Shown here: piece by piece, positions 57,701-64,000 of the stretch
How the letters are laid out: each line of letters opens with the position of its first letter
Numbering within the stretch: position 1 is the stretch's first letter
Assembly (NCBI RefSeq): GCF_041647995.1
Contig: NZ_JARRIB010000003.1
Coordinates: 248,001-312,000 of the forward strand
Source: Pyrococcus kukulkanii
GTDB taxonomy: Archaea; Methanobacteriota_B; Thermococci; Thermococcales; Thermococcaceae
Length of the DNA stretch: 64,000 nucleotides
Reading direction: 5' to 3'
Program-made: the position numbers and the translations under genes
Notes under the pieces: generated by a model
What the model was told of the DNA's origin: nothing
What the model saw: only the letters and a program-made list of their open reading frames with translations
Database searches by the model: none

Positions 57701-58204
57701 TCAAACTGCATGGGAACGATACACTCCAACTCCGCCAGGGAAACTATAATCAGGCTCGAGAGCCCTCCAATGAATGTCCCCAGGATAATGATACCTGCAC
57801 TTGATATAATAATAATGCAGGTAAGGTATCATACAAGAAAGAAAGGTACCATAAGGAGAATTACGGAAATAGCTGAAGTCTCTGGAATTGAAGGAGAAAG
57901 TGTTCAGTTGAACTTCCTTTACAAATATGATCCGGCAAAAGACGAGTTAGTAAGAACAGAAGTTCCCAGCAGGTTCCTCCAAACTTTATCATATCATACT
58001 GGAATGCACCCTGATGAATTAATGTACGAAATAGAAAAAAGGAAACTCGTCCTTGATTGGATGATTGAAAAGGGGATAAGGAGAATAGACGAAGTGGGAG
58101 CCCAGATTAGAGAGTTCTACATAGATGAAGAGGAGTTCTTTAAGAAAATAGAAAGAGAAGCAACAACAATAAAGACGAGTAAAAAAGCTAGGGAATTTAT
58201 CTGA
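54776..58204 (+). CDS. klbA: KlbA, type II/IV secretion ATPase containing an intein
   Basis: A 1142-residue precursor; the spliced protein is 620 residues. TTG 54776 is preceded by GGGGTGA. Residues 1-115 hold five short LxDIL-like repeats in Pro/Glu-rich linker. The ATPase core shows the P-loop GGTGSGKT (360-367), SIEDTAELQLP, DRIIVGEVRGPEA (Walker B), and after splicing NTGHDG-CMGTIHSNS. It is a VirB11/GspE/TadA-type motor driving pilus or secretion assembly. The intein (codons 456-977) interrupts the His-box segment. Operon with DUF515 upstream and two GspF/TadC genes downstream. Confidence 0.93.
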   Translation: MVEEKKKKSWIDEILSSDNLTLEAILKKGRVAEEGTDKKETAKSFSLGDILAGKQAPPPETKKPEEKPPLPLAFLKDQGAPKLEDILKRPEAPIRKTEEKPTISLQDILSAGGKPTEYIGEVKVLDVYGNIRVLRVKGEAVPIYEINLPKLSKEEEKLLKMVRDRAIVEIQIDPETIPNFEERRRVFMREVRRMVKEMAPTLSEGRVELLAELVVQNMIGYGKLDPLVRDDNLEEIMVIGTNRPVYVWHRRFGMCKTNIVFENEREILNIIERIAREVGRRIDQQNPLLDARLPDGSRVNATLPPISLDGPTLTIRKFKKDPLTIIDLIKYGTLNSEVAAFLWLLVDGLGVKPANILVAGGTGSGKTTTLNSLAMFIPPSERVISIEDTAELQLPIEHWVRLETRPPNVEGKGEITMDDLVKNTLRMRPDRIIVGEVRGPEARTMFTAMNTGHDGALYDFSVIQLSDGRFILIGDLLEELFKKYSDRIETYKDLEYVVLDEEDRFEVVSIGPDLKARKHIVSRIWRRKVREGEKLIRVITRTGNEVILTKTHPFFVFSEGDVVRKEAEKLKPGDRVAVMRKPPKPPQRKAIINPEIYAGISDYYLVPNGNGLAKVPNDGVPPEMAQYLLSINSKPVKIVREVNANLSYIVGVLLGNGYISSNGYYISATFDDESYMEAFTSAVQEFLPESEPQVKRESGYTVVTYGSKPFAEFLHRAFGIPKGREDAVDVPDLVLSNDDLLRHFIAGLFDADAYIDEKGPAVVLTTKSENLARKVWYALQRLGIISTVSRVKNRGYKEDVIFRVIVRGVENLVRFYTYIPLRHPRKKAKLEKIIKKHKAHRGKGADHVPISPVMLEPLRKKLGLTVSELSKLASYYAGEKVSESLIRHIEKGRIKKVRRSALKGISLALQQIARDIGDEDSWVQAKRLELIADGDVYWDEVVSIEEVDPRELGIEYVYDLTVEDDHNYIANGIVVSNCMGTIHSNSARETIIRLESPPMNVPRIMIPALDIIIMQVRYHTRKKGTIRRITEIAEVSGIEGESVQLNFLYKYDPAKDELVRTEVPSRFLQTLSYHTGMHPDELMYEIEKRKLVLDWMIEKGIRRIDEVGAQIREFYIDEEEFFKKIEREATTIKTSKKAREFI
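56141..57706 (+). other. KlbA intein with LAGLIDADG homing endonuclease
   Basis: A 522-residue intein. It begins with Ala1 (ALYDFSVIQLSDGRFILIGD), as in known KlbA inteins (class 2, no nucleophile at position 1), and ends VVSN followed by Cys+1 of the extein. Block B is TKTHPFFVF (Thr/His). Block F/G is YVYDLTVEDDHNYIANG. The endonuclease has two LAGLIDADG-type motifs, IVGVLLGNGYI and FIAGLFDADAYI. The first has Gly-Asn where Gly-Asp is usual, and both retain one acidic or polar residue at the end, so activity is uncertain. Its DNA is visibly richer in G/C third positions than the extein. Confidence 0.93.
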
Positions 58205-58215
58205 GGTGATGAGTT

Positions 58216-59280
58216 TTGGGTATAATTTCTGTGTTCATAGAATTCCTTGAGAAGCTTGGAGGTAAAACAATAGAAGTTACGGAAGCTCCAATTAGGAAAA
58301 TTCCCAGGAGAGAAATGTCAATTAAGGATAGACTTGAACTTCTCAAACAGATGAGGGAACAAATTGAAAAGGAAAAAGAGGAGGAAGAGGAGAGAATAAT
58401 CGAAGAGGCTATAGAGTGGAGAGAAAAGGTAATAACAAAGCCTCTCTCAGAGAGAATAGCAGAAGGAGTGCTAAAGTATTTCAGGGGACCAGTTGAATCT
58501 CTCAGCAGGTCAATTAAGGGTCTGGAACTAGACTTATACAGAGCAAATATCTCAATGTCAAAGGAAAAATATGTGGCCCTAATGCTTGGAGTAGGAATTA
58601 TAGCTGGAATAATAAGCTTTGTTCTTTCTATCGTGATTTTCCTTCCATGGGATATATCAATACTAATTGGAATGGCAGGTTTCATCTTGGGCTTTATGTA
58701 CATGAGGTTCTATCCAAAGATCTTATGGAGAAGGAGAGTCGAAGATGTTGAAAAAGCACTTCCCTATGTCCTTAGACACATGGCCTCTCTTCTAAGTGCA
58801 GGTGTTGGCATTGCTGAGGCCATGGTTTCTGTAGCCAAGTCAGATTATGGGGTGATCTCTGAAGAGTTCAACTTAATCATACAGGATATGCACAAAGGAG
58901 CTAGTTTCGAGGACGCTCTCTCAAGATTTGAAGAAAGAATGGCTTCTGATAGTGTCACCAAGGTTGTAAAACAAATATTGAGGGCAATAAAATTTGGAGG
59001 AGACCTTGCAGATATACTGTATAAAATGGCAGACGAATTTGCATTTGAGTATAGAATTAAACTCATGGACTACGTTCAGAAAATAAATGGAATAGCATTT
59101 GTGTACATGTTTATGTCTGTTGTTATGCCAACGCTTCTAATAGTGGCAATACTTGCAGGGTCGCTCTTGTCTAAACGTCTGATAATCCCAATTTCAGGAC
59201 TTGCAGTTCTAATGCTATTAGCCTTCCCGCTCCTCTCTACAATAATTGTTGTTATGATTAAGAGAGCAGAACCGAGGTGA
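58216..59280 (+). CDS. TadB/TadC-like membrane platform protein 1 (T2SSF domain)
   Basis: A 354-residue protein. TTG 58216 follows GAGGTGATG. The N-terminal 115 residues are cytoplasmic and very charged (MREQIEKEKEEEEERI), probably a coiled coil. Two pairs of membrane spans follow: LMLGVGIIAGIISFVLSIVI with LGFMYMRFYPK, and FVYMFMSVVMPTLLIVAILA with LAVLMLLAFPLLSTIIVVMI. Between them is the GspF helical domain (ALPYVLRHMASLLSAGVGIA). It anchors the KlbA motor in the membrane. Confidence 0.88.
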   Translation: MGIISVFIEFLEKLGGKTIEVTEAPIRKIPRREMSIKDRLELLKQMREQIEKEKEEEEERIIEEAIEWREKVITKPLSERIAEGVLKYFRGPVESLSRSIKGLELDLYRANISMSKEKYVALMLGVGIIAGIISFVLSIVIFLPWDISILIGMAGFILGFMYMRFYPKILWRRRVEDVEKALPYVLRHMASLLSAGVGIAEAMVSVAKSDYGVISEEFNLIIQDMHKGASFEDALSRFEERMASDSVTKVVKQILRAIKFGGDLADILYKMADEFAFEYRIKLMDYVQKINGIAFVYMFMSVVMPTLLIVAILAGSLLSKRLIIPISGLAVLMLLAFPLLSTIIVVMIKRAEPR

Positions 59281-59284
59281 GCAT

Positions 59285-60208
59285 ATGGCCAAAAAGGAAA
59301 GCCCAATAGGCAGTTTACTGGTCAAGTTTATAGAGCGAGTAATTCCTAAGAAAGTTCTAAAGAAATATGATCTCCTCCTGTATTCGGCAGGGATAGACTT
59401 TAAGGCTCCAGAATACTTGGGAGTCTCTATTATGTTAGGTCTTATAGTCGGAGCCACATTACTGATATTATCTGGTTCTATTACCCAATTTGCAATAGGA
59501 ACATTTGTTGGATTTATAGGGTTTGCTTATGTTTATCCACACTTCAAAATTTCTAGGAGAATAGAAGAGATGGAAAGGACTCTTCCTGATGCTCTTTTTT
59601 ACTTAGCCGGTTCTTTAAGAGCAGGTGTTTCTTTTTCTGAGGCTTTAGGAGAGCTTACTACAACTAAATTTGGAGCCCTAACAGAGGAATTTAAGAGAAC
59701 TGTCGCTGAGATAAAAAGGGGTAGACCAACGGTAGATGCACTAAGGGCATTTGCACTTAGAAACAGAAAATCCCTCGTAATTTATAGGGCAATGATGATA
59801 GTAATTGAAGCGTTGGAAAGAGGTGCCCCAATGGCAGATGTTCTTATTGCTGTTGGCAATGACGTTAGGGAGGTACTAAGGATCAAAAAAGAAAGGAAAG
59901 CCTCTACTGGGATGCAGATGATGTTCTTTATAACTTCTGGAGGTTTTGTTGGACCTTTTATCGTGGCTATAATATCAAATATAGCCACTATGGTAACATT
60001 AACCCAGGGAACGAACATTCAAATACCTGTGGCGGAGCTTAAAACTATCTTATGGCTATTCTCAATTATCCAAGGATTTATAACTGGCTTAGGAATTGGA
60101 GTTATAAGAGAAGGTAAATTCTCCTCGGGAGCAAAGTACGGAGTACTAATAGGCCTTATGGCAGGAGCAGTATACTGGGCTGGCCTTCAGGTTAAGATTG
60201 GATTCTAA
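59285..60208 (+). CDS. TadC-like membrane platform protein 2 (T2SSF domain)
   Basis: A 307-residue paralogue, ATG 59285 after GAGGTGAGC and 4 bp beyond the previous stop. The GspF domain is TLPDALFYLAGSLRAGVSFS, with later membrane segments at FITSGGFVGPFIVAIISNIA and TILWLFSIIQGFITGLGIG. It lacks the long charged N-terminus of its neighbour. Two platform proteins side by side are typical of archaeal pili and Tad systems. No prepilin gene is seen in this window. Confidence 0.88.
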   Translation: MAKKESPIGSLLVKFIERVIPKKVLKKYDLLLYSAGIDFKAPEYLGVSIMLGLIVGATLLILSGSITQFAIGTFVGFIGFAYVYPHFKISRRIEEMERTLPDALFYLAGSLRAGVSFSEALGELTTTKFGALTEEFKRTVAEIKRGRPTVDALRAFALRNRKSLVIYRAMMIVIEALERGAPMADVLIAVGNDVREVLRIKKERKASTGMQMMFFITSGGFVGPFIVAIISNIATMVTLTQGTNIQIPVAELKTILWLFSIIQGFITGLGIGVIREGKFSSGAKYGVLIGLMAGAVYWAGLQVKIGF

Positions 60209-60279
60209 TTTTATCTCCATAAATCGTTTAAATATCTATTTAATATGATAATATGTCAACCGAGATAGGGGGGAATATC

Positions 60280-61326
60280 ATGCCCGAGAAGATGGTGGCT
60301 ATCATGAAGACAAAACCAGAGTACGGTGCTGAGCTCGTGGAAGTTGATGTTCCAAAGCCTGGCCCAGGGGAGGTTCTCATCAAGGTGTTGGCAACAAGTA
60401 TCTGTGGTACCGATTTGCACATCTATGAGTGGAATGAGTGGGCCCAATCCAGAATAAAGCCACCTCAAATAATGGGTCATGAGGTTGCTGGAGAAGTAGT
60501 CGAGGTAGGTCCTGGGGTAGAGGGTATTGAAGTTGGAGATTACGTTTCAGCTGAGACCCACATAGTCTGTGGGAAGTGCTACGCCTGTAGAAGGGGCCAG
60601 TACCACGTTTGCCAGAACACGAAGATATTTGGTGTTGATACTGATGGAGTTTTCGCAGAGTACGCAATAATCCCCGCCCAAAACGTCTGGAAGAATCCAA
60701 AGAGCATACCTCCCGAATATGCAACTCTTCAGGAGCCTCTGGGAAATGCAGTTGACACCGTTTTAGCAGGCCCGATAGCTGGAAAAAGTGTTCTCATAAC
60801 TGGAGCAGGACCCCTTGGATTGTTAGGGGTAGCCGTGGCTAAGGCTTCCGGAGCTTATCCTGTTATAGTCTCCGAGCCAAGCGAGTTTAGAAGAAATTTG
60901 GCAAAGAAAGTTGGGGCAGACTATGTCATTAACCCATTTGAGGAAGATGTCGTCAAGGAAGTAATGGATATAACTGATGGAAATGGTGTCGACGTGTTCC
61001 TCGAATTCAGTGGGGCCCCCAAAGCTTTAGAGCAGGGTCTCCAAGCAGTGACTCCCGCCGGCAGAGTCTCCCTCCTGGGTCTATTCCCCGGGAAGGTCAG
61101 CATAGACTTCAACAATCTGATAATATTCAAGGCTCTAACAGTTTATGGAATAACAGGTAGGCACCTCTGGGAGACTTGGTACACCGTTTCAAGACTCCTC
61201 CAGAGTGGAAAGCTCAACCTTGACCCAATTATTACCCATAAGTACAAGGGATTTGATAAGTTTGAGGAAGCCTTTGAGTTAATGAGAGCTGGCAAAACTG
61301 GAAAAGTTGTTTTCATGTTAAAATAA
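60280..61326 (+). CDS. tdh: L-threonine 3-dehydrogenase
   Basis: A 348-residue zinc alcohol dehydrogenase-family enzyme oxidising L-threonine to 2-amino-3-oxobutanoate with NAD. ATG 60280 is chosen from GGGGGGAA upstream, giving the same length as the P. horikoshii enzyme. Catalytic zinc ligands are in [12 protein letters not shown] and GHEVAGEV. Structural zinc uses the four Cys of [15 protein letters not shown]. The NAD fold has [21 protein letters not shown]-like GTTTAAATAT lies at about 60228-60237. Confidence 0.97.
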   Translation: MPEKMVAIMKTKPEYGAELVEVDVPKPGPGEVLIKVLATSICGTDLHIYEWNEWAQSRIKPPQIMGHEVAGEVVEVGPGVEGIEVGDYVSAETHIVCGKCYACRRGQYHVCQNTKIFGVDTDGVFAEYAIIPAQNVWKNPKSIPPEYATLQEPLGNAVDTVLAGPIAGKSVLITGAGPLGLLGVAVAKASGAYPVIVSEPSEFRRNLAKKVGADYVINPFEEDVVKEVMDITDGNGVDVFLEFSGAPKALEQGLQAVTPAGRVSLLGLFPGKVSIDFNNLIIFKALTVYGITGRHLWETWYTVSRLLQSGKLNLDPIITHKYKGFDKFEEAFELMRAGKTGKVVFMLK

Positions 61327-61487
61327 TGCCTTTACATACGTAATGTTTTTTGACCTTTTTTCAACATTGTTTGCCAAATGTTTATAGGATACCACTTCTG
61401 CAACATATGCGGGAGGTAGCCATGGACATAGAGTTGATAATGAACCTAGAGAACTTTGAAATAATGAGCACAATAATGGAAAATATA
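61327..61487. other. tdh-pheT gap with promoter and ribosome-binding site but no intact gene
   Basis: TTTATAGG (about 61382-61389) looks like a TATA box and GGGAGGTAG precedes ATG 61422. The frame from there reads MDIELIMNLENFEIMSTIME for about 22 codons, then runs into the antisense of pheT. It may be the 5' remnant of a lost gene. Confidence 0.35.
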
Positions 61488-63158
61488 TCAAGAGCGATAC
61501 AGAGGTCTCAGAAACAGCTCGAAGGCAACTACGGGCACTTCAATATTCCAGTTCTCAAGAACTTGTGGATGAATCTCCCCTATAATCCCTATTTCCTTTC
61601 CGTTGACCAGGATTTTACCGACCCTTCCTGGGATAAAGCTTCCGTGCTCCGTCTCCTCTATCTCATACTCAATCCCTAAGTGTCTCATAAGTGAGTCAAG
61701 TATTTCCTTTGCATTTGTAAAGGTATAGCCGGTTCCCGCAAGGGCTACCGCTAGCTTTGGCTCGCTAATGGTTTTAGTTTCCCTCGATTCGTCAATGAGT
61801 GTCGCGAGCCCAACCTCAAAGATCCTTTGTGGATACTCCACATGAGTGTTGTTGCTTAGGAACTCCATTAAGCTTGGAAGGAGCCACTTCCTTAGTGCAC
61901 TCCACTTCTGGCTTATTGGATTTGCTATCTCGACTATGTCTTCCTCTGGAATGTTCATCTTTGTGAACTGAACTTCCTTATTAGTTAAGTTGAACGTCAT
62001 GATCTCCTGTAAGCCAAAGCCGACCATTAAATCCCTTATTGCATCTTCGAAGTCCTTAAAGGGATCTCCTCTTCCCTGAACCGCCAGCTTTGGTTCCTCC
62101 GGCTCTATGTTATTGTAGCCGTAGGCTATGAGAACATCCTCCAGGACGTCCCTAGCATGCATTATGTCATCTCTGAACGCCGGATACTTAAGCTTGGCCT
62201 TTCCGCCCTCGATTTCCACAGAGTACATCATCCTCCTGAGGAGCTCCTTTATCTCCTCATCCTTCAAATCAAGACCGGAGAGCTTCCTTATGTAACTAAG
62301 GTCAACTTCGAACTCTCTCGGGGTTAAGTCCGGGGTTTCTATCTCGAAGTCCTTGTATACAACTTTAACGCTCTTGATCCTTCCTCCTCTCTCCGCCAAT
62401 GCTGTTACCATAACGTTTAAGGCCAGCATTATCTTCTTTAGATCCCATCCAGTAACATCTATGAAAACATTCTTAGTTTCTTCAGTTACCCTTCCCGTAT
62501 ACTCCGAGTTTATTATCGGGGGCATTGAGAGAACGTTCCCTTTGGAATCAACAAGTAATGGATAATAGGGTTTGCCCCTGATTAAGTGCCCATACTCCTT
62601 ACCTTTCTCGTGCTTCTCCAAGACTTCTTCAAGGGTTAGCTCCTCAGTGAACCCCAGGGGGACAAACTTCTCACTCCTCTCTGCGGCCCTGTAATAAATT
62701 GGGGGCTTAACTTTGTCAAAGTCAAAGACTCCTATCGCTACTTCCCTTCTCCTCCTCCCAAAGGTTAAGGCTACCTTCTCCTGGAGTTGGATTAGTTGAC
62801 TCAGTGAATCTTCGTCAAACTCCAGTCCCTCCACTATGGCGTAAACACCGTACGGCCTTACATCCTTGAGCTTTTCATCAACGTAAACTACAACGTCGCT
62901 CTTCTCAACTTTGTACTCAGGAAGCCCCTTCTGGATGCCTAGGGCAAATCTTATCTGCCTAGCAACACCCTCCGCACTCCACAGGTCGGGTCTGTTCGTG
63001 TCCTTTGAATCAAGCTTGAAGTAAACCTTTCCATTCTCTTCCCAAACATCGTCAAGCTCACACTTTGCATATAAAACTAAGTCTTCCCACTCCTCGATGC
63101 TGAACTCCCTTCCTATGAGCCTTTCCAAATCGGATTTTGAAACATCGAACTTTGGCAT
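61488..63158 (-). CDS. pheT: Phenylalanyl-tRNA synthetase, beta subunit
   Basis: A 556-residue beta subunit of the archaeal type, which lacks the bacterial N-terminal EMAP-like domain. Conserved segments are MPKFDVSKSDLERLIGREFS, DTNRPDLWSAEGVARQIRFA, YAIVEGLEF, TFGRRRREVAIGVFDFDKVK and HARDVLEDVLIAYGYNNIEP. The final GRVGKILVNGKEIGIIGEIH belongs to the core fold. ATG 63158 follows GGGGGTGAT. It is 58 bp downstream of pheS, with hairpin C in the gap. Confidence 0.96.
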   Translation of the reverse strand: MPKFDVSKSDLERLIGREFSIEEWEDLVLYAKCELDDVWEENGKVYFKLDSKDTNRPDLWSAEGVARQIRFALGIQKGLPEYKVEKSDVVVYVDEKLKDVRPYGVYAIVEGLEFDEDSLSQLIQLQEKVALTFGRRRREVAIGVFDFDKVKPPIYYRAAERSEKFVPLGFTEELTLEEVLEKHEKGKEYGHLIRGKPYYPLLVDSKGNVLSMPPIINSEYTGRVTEETKNVFIDVTGWDLKKIMLALNVMVTALAERGGRIKSVKVVYKDFEIETPDLTPREFEVDLSYIRKLSGLDLKDEEIKELLRRMMYSVEIEGGKAKLKYPAFRDDIMHARDVLEDVLIAYGYNNIEPEEPKLAVQGRGDPFKDFEDAIRDLMVGFGLQEIMTFNLTNKEVQFTKMNIPEEDIVEIANPISQKWSALRKWLLPSLMEFLSNNTHVEYPQRIFEVGLATLIDESRETKTISEPKLAVALAGTGYTFTNAKEILDSLMRHLGIEYEIEETEHGSFIPGRVGKILVNGKEIGIIGEIHPQVLENWNIEVPVVAFELFLRPLYRS

Positions 63159-63184
63159 ATTATCACCCCCTTTGTGGGCTGGAA

Positions 63185-63210
63185 GCCTCGCCCTTTAGGA
63201 CGGGGAAGAG
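63185..63210 (+). repeat. IS200/IS605-type end hairpin, copy C, between pheS and pheT
   Basis: GCCTCGCCCTTTAGGACGGG followed by GAAGAGGTCAG matches the hairpins at 4193-4216 and 48373-48400 but in the opposite orientation. It fills most of the 58-bp pheS-pheT spacer and could act as an intra-operon RNA hairpin. Confidence 0.45.
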
Positions 63211-63216
63211 GTCAGC

Positions 63217-64000
63217 TCACCAGATTAGCCTAGCTTCCCTGAGCCACTTCAAGTCATAGCTGAATAGGTACCTTATATCGTCGATTCCAAGCTTGAACAT
63301 CGCCAACCTGTCAATTCCAATTCCCCAAGCTATTACAGGCTCCTTTATTCCCAAGGCTTCTGTCATCTCTTCTCTGAACACTCCCGCCCCTCCAAACTCA
63401 ACCCAGCCAAGCTCTGGATGATAGGCACTCAGCTGAACACTTGGCTCAGTGAACGGGTAATAGTCAGGAAAGAACTTGACCTTCTTGGCCCCAGCTATCT
63501 CTATTGCAAATCTCTTGAGTATCCCAAGGAGATGCCTGAAGGTCAAATCCTCACCAACCACAAAGCCGTCAATCTGGTTGAACTCTATTAAGTGCGTCCT
63601 ATCTAGAACATCTGGCCTAAAGACCCTCTGTATAGTGAAGTACTTCCCAGGAATTTGAACACCCTCAGCAAGTTGCCTTGCGCTTAAGGCTGTGGCGTGA
63701 GCCCTTGGCATTAGCAACATTGCCCTCTCCGGGCTCCAAACGTAGCCCCACCCTCTTGATCCTGCTAATCCTTTTTCATGAGCGGTTTTAACTCTCTCGA
63801 CTAGCTCCTTGTTAGGGAGGTATCCCTTTTCGGGATACTTGAGCTGATATGTATCGGTCCACTCCCTCGCTGGGTGATTCTGAGGCTGGAACAGGGCATC
63901 AAAGTTCCAGAACTGGGTCTCGATTAAACTATCAACGGTCATCTCGATGAAGCCCATCTCAATTAACCTTCTCCTTATCTTATCAAGGAAAACCCTATAG
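63217..64000 (-). CDS. pheS: Phenylalanyl-tRNA synthetase, alpha subunit (C-terminal part)
   Basis: About 260 codons of the catalytic subunit are visible; the N-terminus lies beyond base 64000, since the frame continues as [20 protein letters not shown] at the window edge. Class II synthetase motifs are present: [34 protein letters not shown] (motif 2 region), [16 protein letters not shown] and the motif 3 [20 protein letters not shown]. It attaches phenylalanine to tRNA-Phe with the beta subunit. Confidence 0.96.
   Translation of the reverse strand, partial: YRVFLDKIRRRLIEMGFIEMTVDSLIETQFWNFDALFQPQNHPAREWTDTYQLKYPEKGYLPNKELVERVKTAHEKGLAGSRGWGYVWSPERAMLLMPRAHATALSARQLAEGVQIPGKYFTIQRVFRPDVLDRTHLIEFNQIDGFVVGEDLTFRHLLGILKRFAIEIAGAKKVKFFPDYYPFTEPSVQLSAYHPELGWVEFGGAGVFREEMTEALGIKEPVIAWGIGIDRLAMFKLGIDDIRYLFSYDLKWLREARLIW

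Noticed and set aside
56141-57706. Insertion in klbA as a frameshift or separate gene
   Set aside because: The frame is continuous and the ends match intein splice junctions (Ala1; Ser-Asn then Cys), so it is an in-frame intein.
61422-61679. Frame convergent with pheT as a full gene
   Set aside because: After about 22 codons it is exactly antisense to pheT and loses protein character; kept only as a possible 5' remnant.

Overview
This window is chromosomal DNA of a hyperthermophilic archaeon of the order Thermococcales, most probably a Pyrococcus close to P. horikoshii, P. abyssi or P. furiosus. The evidence is the gene content: archaeal ribosomal proteins L10e and L41e, type II methionine aminopeptidase, Trm14, CoA-disulfide reductase, a KlbA secretion ATPase with an Ala1-type intein, L-threonine dehydrogenase and cyclic 2,3-diphosphoglycerate synthetase. 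TATA-box promoters and GGTG/GGAGG ribosome-binding sites are also typical. The species is inferred from remembered family sequences, not from a search.

Layout. Positions 1-5054 hold the 5' part of a secreted protein gene, Dph6, a small zinc-finger protein, an MBL-fold protein, a NifX/NifB-like protein, and two gene-poor stretches with decayed, hairpin-rich, IS200/IS605-like sequence. Positions 5055-18768 are a defence island with all eleven recognised genes on the minus strand. From its upstream end it runs: NYN ribonuclease and ADP-ribosylglycohydrolase; a GmrSD-like DUF262/HNH nuclease; McrB and McrC; then a compact five-gene operon. That operon encodes an MBL beta-CASP nuclease, a ScoMcrA-N-like plus PD-(D/E)XK protein, a class II glutamine amidotransferase, a DUF2357 nuclease, and a large McrB-like NTPase with an insertion in its AAA+ domain. 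It is the best candidate here for an undescribed system.

Positions 18841-28082 are mostly housekeeping: map, a metallophosphoesterase, tRNA-Ser(CGA), moeA, moaD, YjbQ, a TudS-like protein and the cyclic 2,3-diphosphoglycerate synthetase. Positions 28253-40313 carry a large secreted papain-like protease, a frame-disrupted alaX, two tandem MATE pumps, CoA-disulfide reductase, an MFS transporter, pyruvate kinase with a glycolytic-regulon-like motif at its start, and an MgtE/SLC41 transporter. Positions 40424-49850 carry SufT-like, L10e, QueD/QueE, CysS, a stand-alone RAM domain, Pit/DUF47, a phosphoesterase with L41e, a nitrilase and an amino-acid permease. Positions 49843-52262 carry Trm14, a circularly permuted GTPase and a TIGR04076 protein. 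Positions 52399-60208 are a type IV pilus/secretion-like operon (DUF515, secreted protein, KlbA with intein, two TadC/GspF proteins). The window ends with tdh and pheT-pheS, pheS being cut by the window edge.

Working together: the island combines two McrB/McrC-type NTPase-nuclease pairs with extra nucleases and enzymes that act on nucleotides or amides, which fits restriction of modified or foreign DNA. Hairpins of one type recur at 4193-4216, 48373-48400 and 63185-63210 and look like solo ends of IS200/IS605-type elements.
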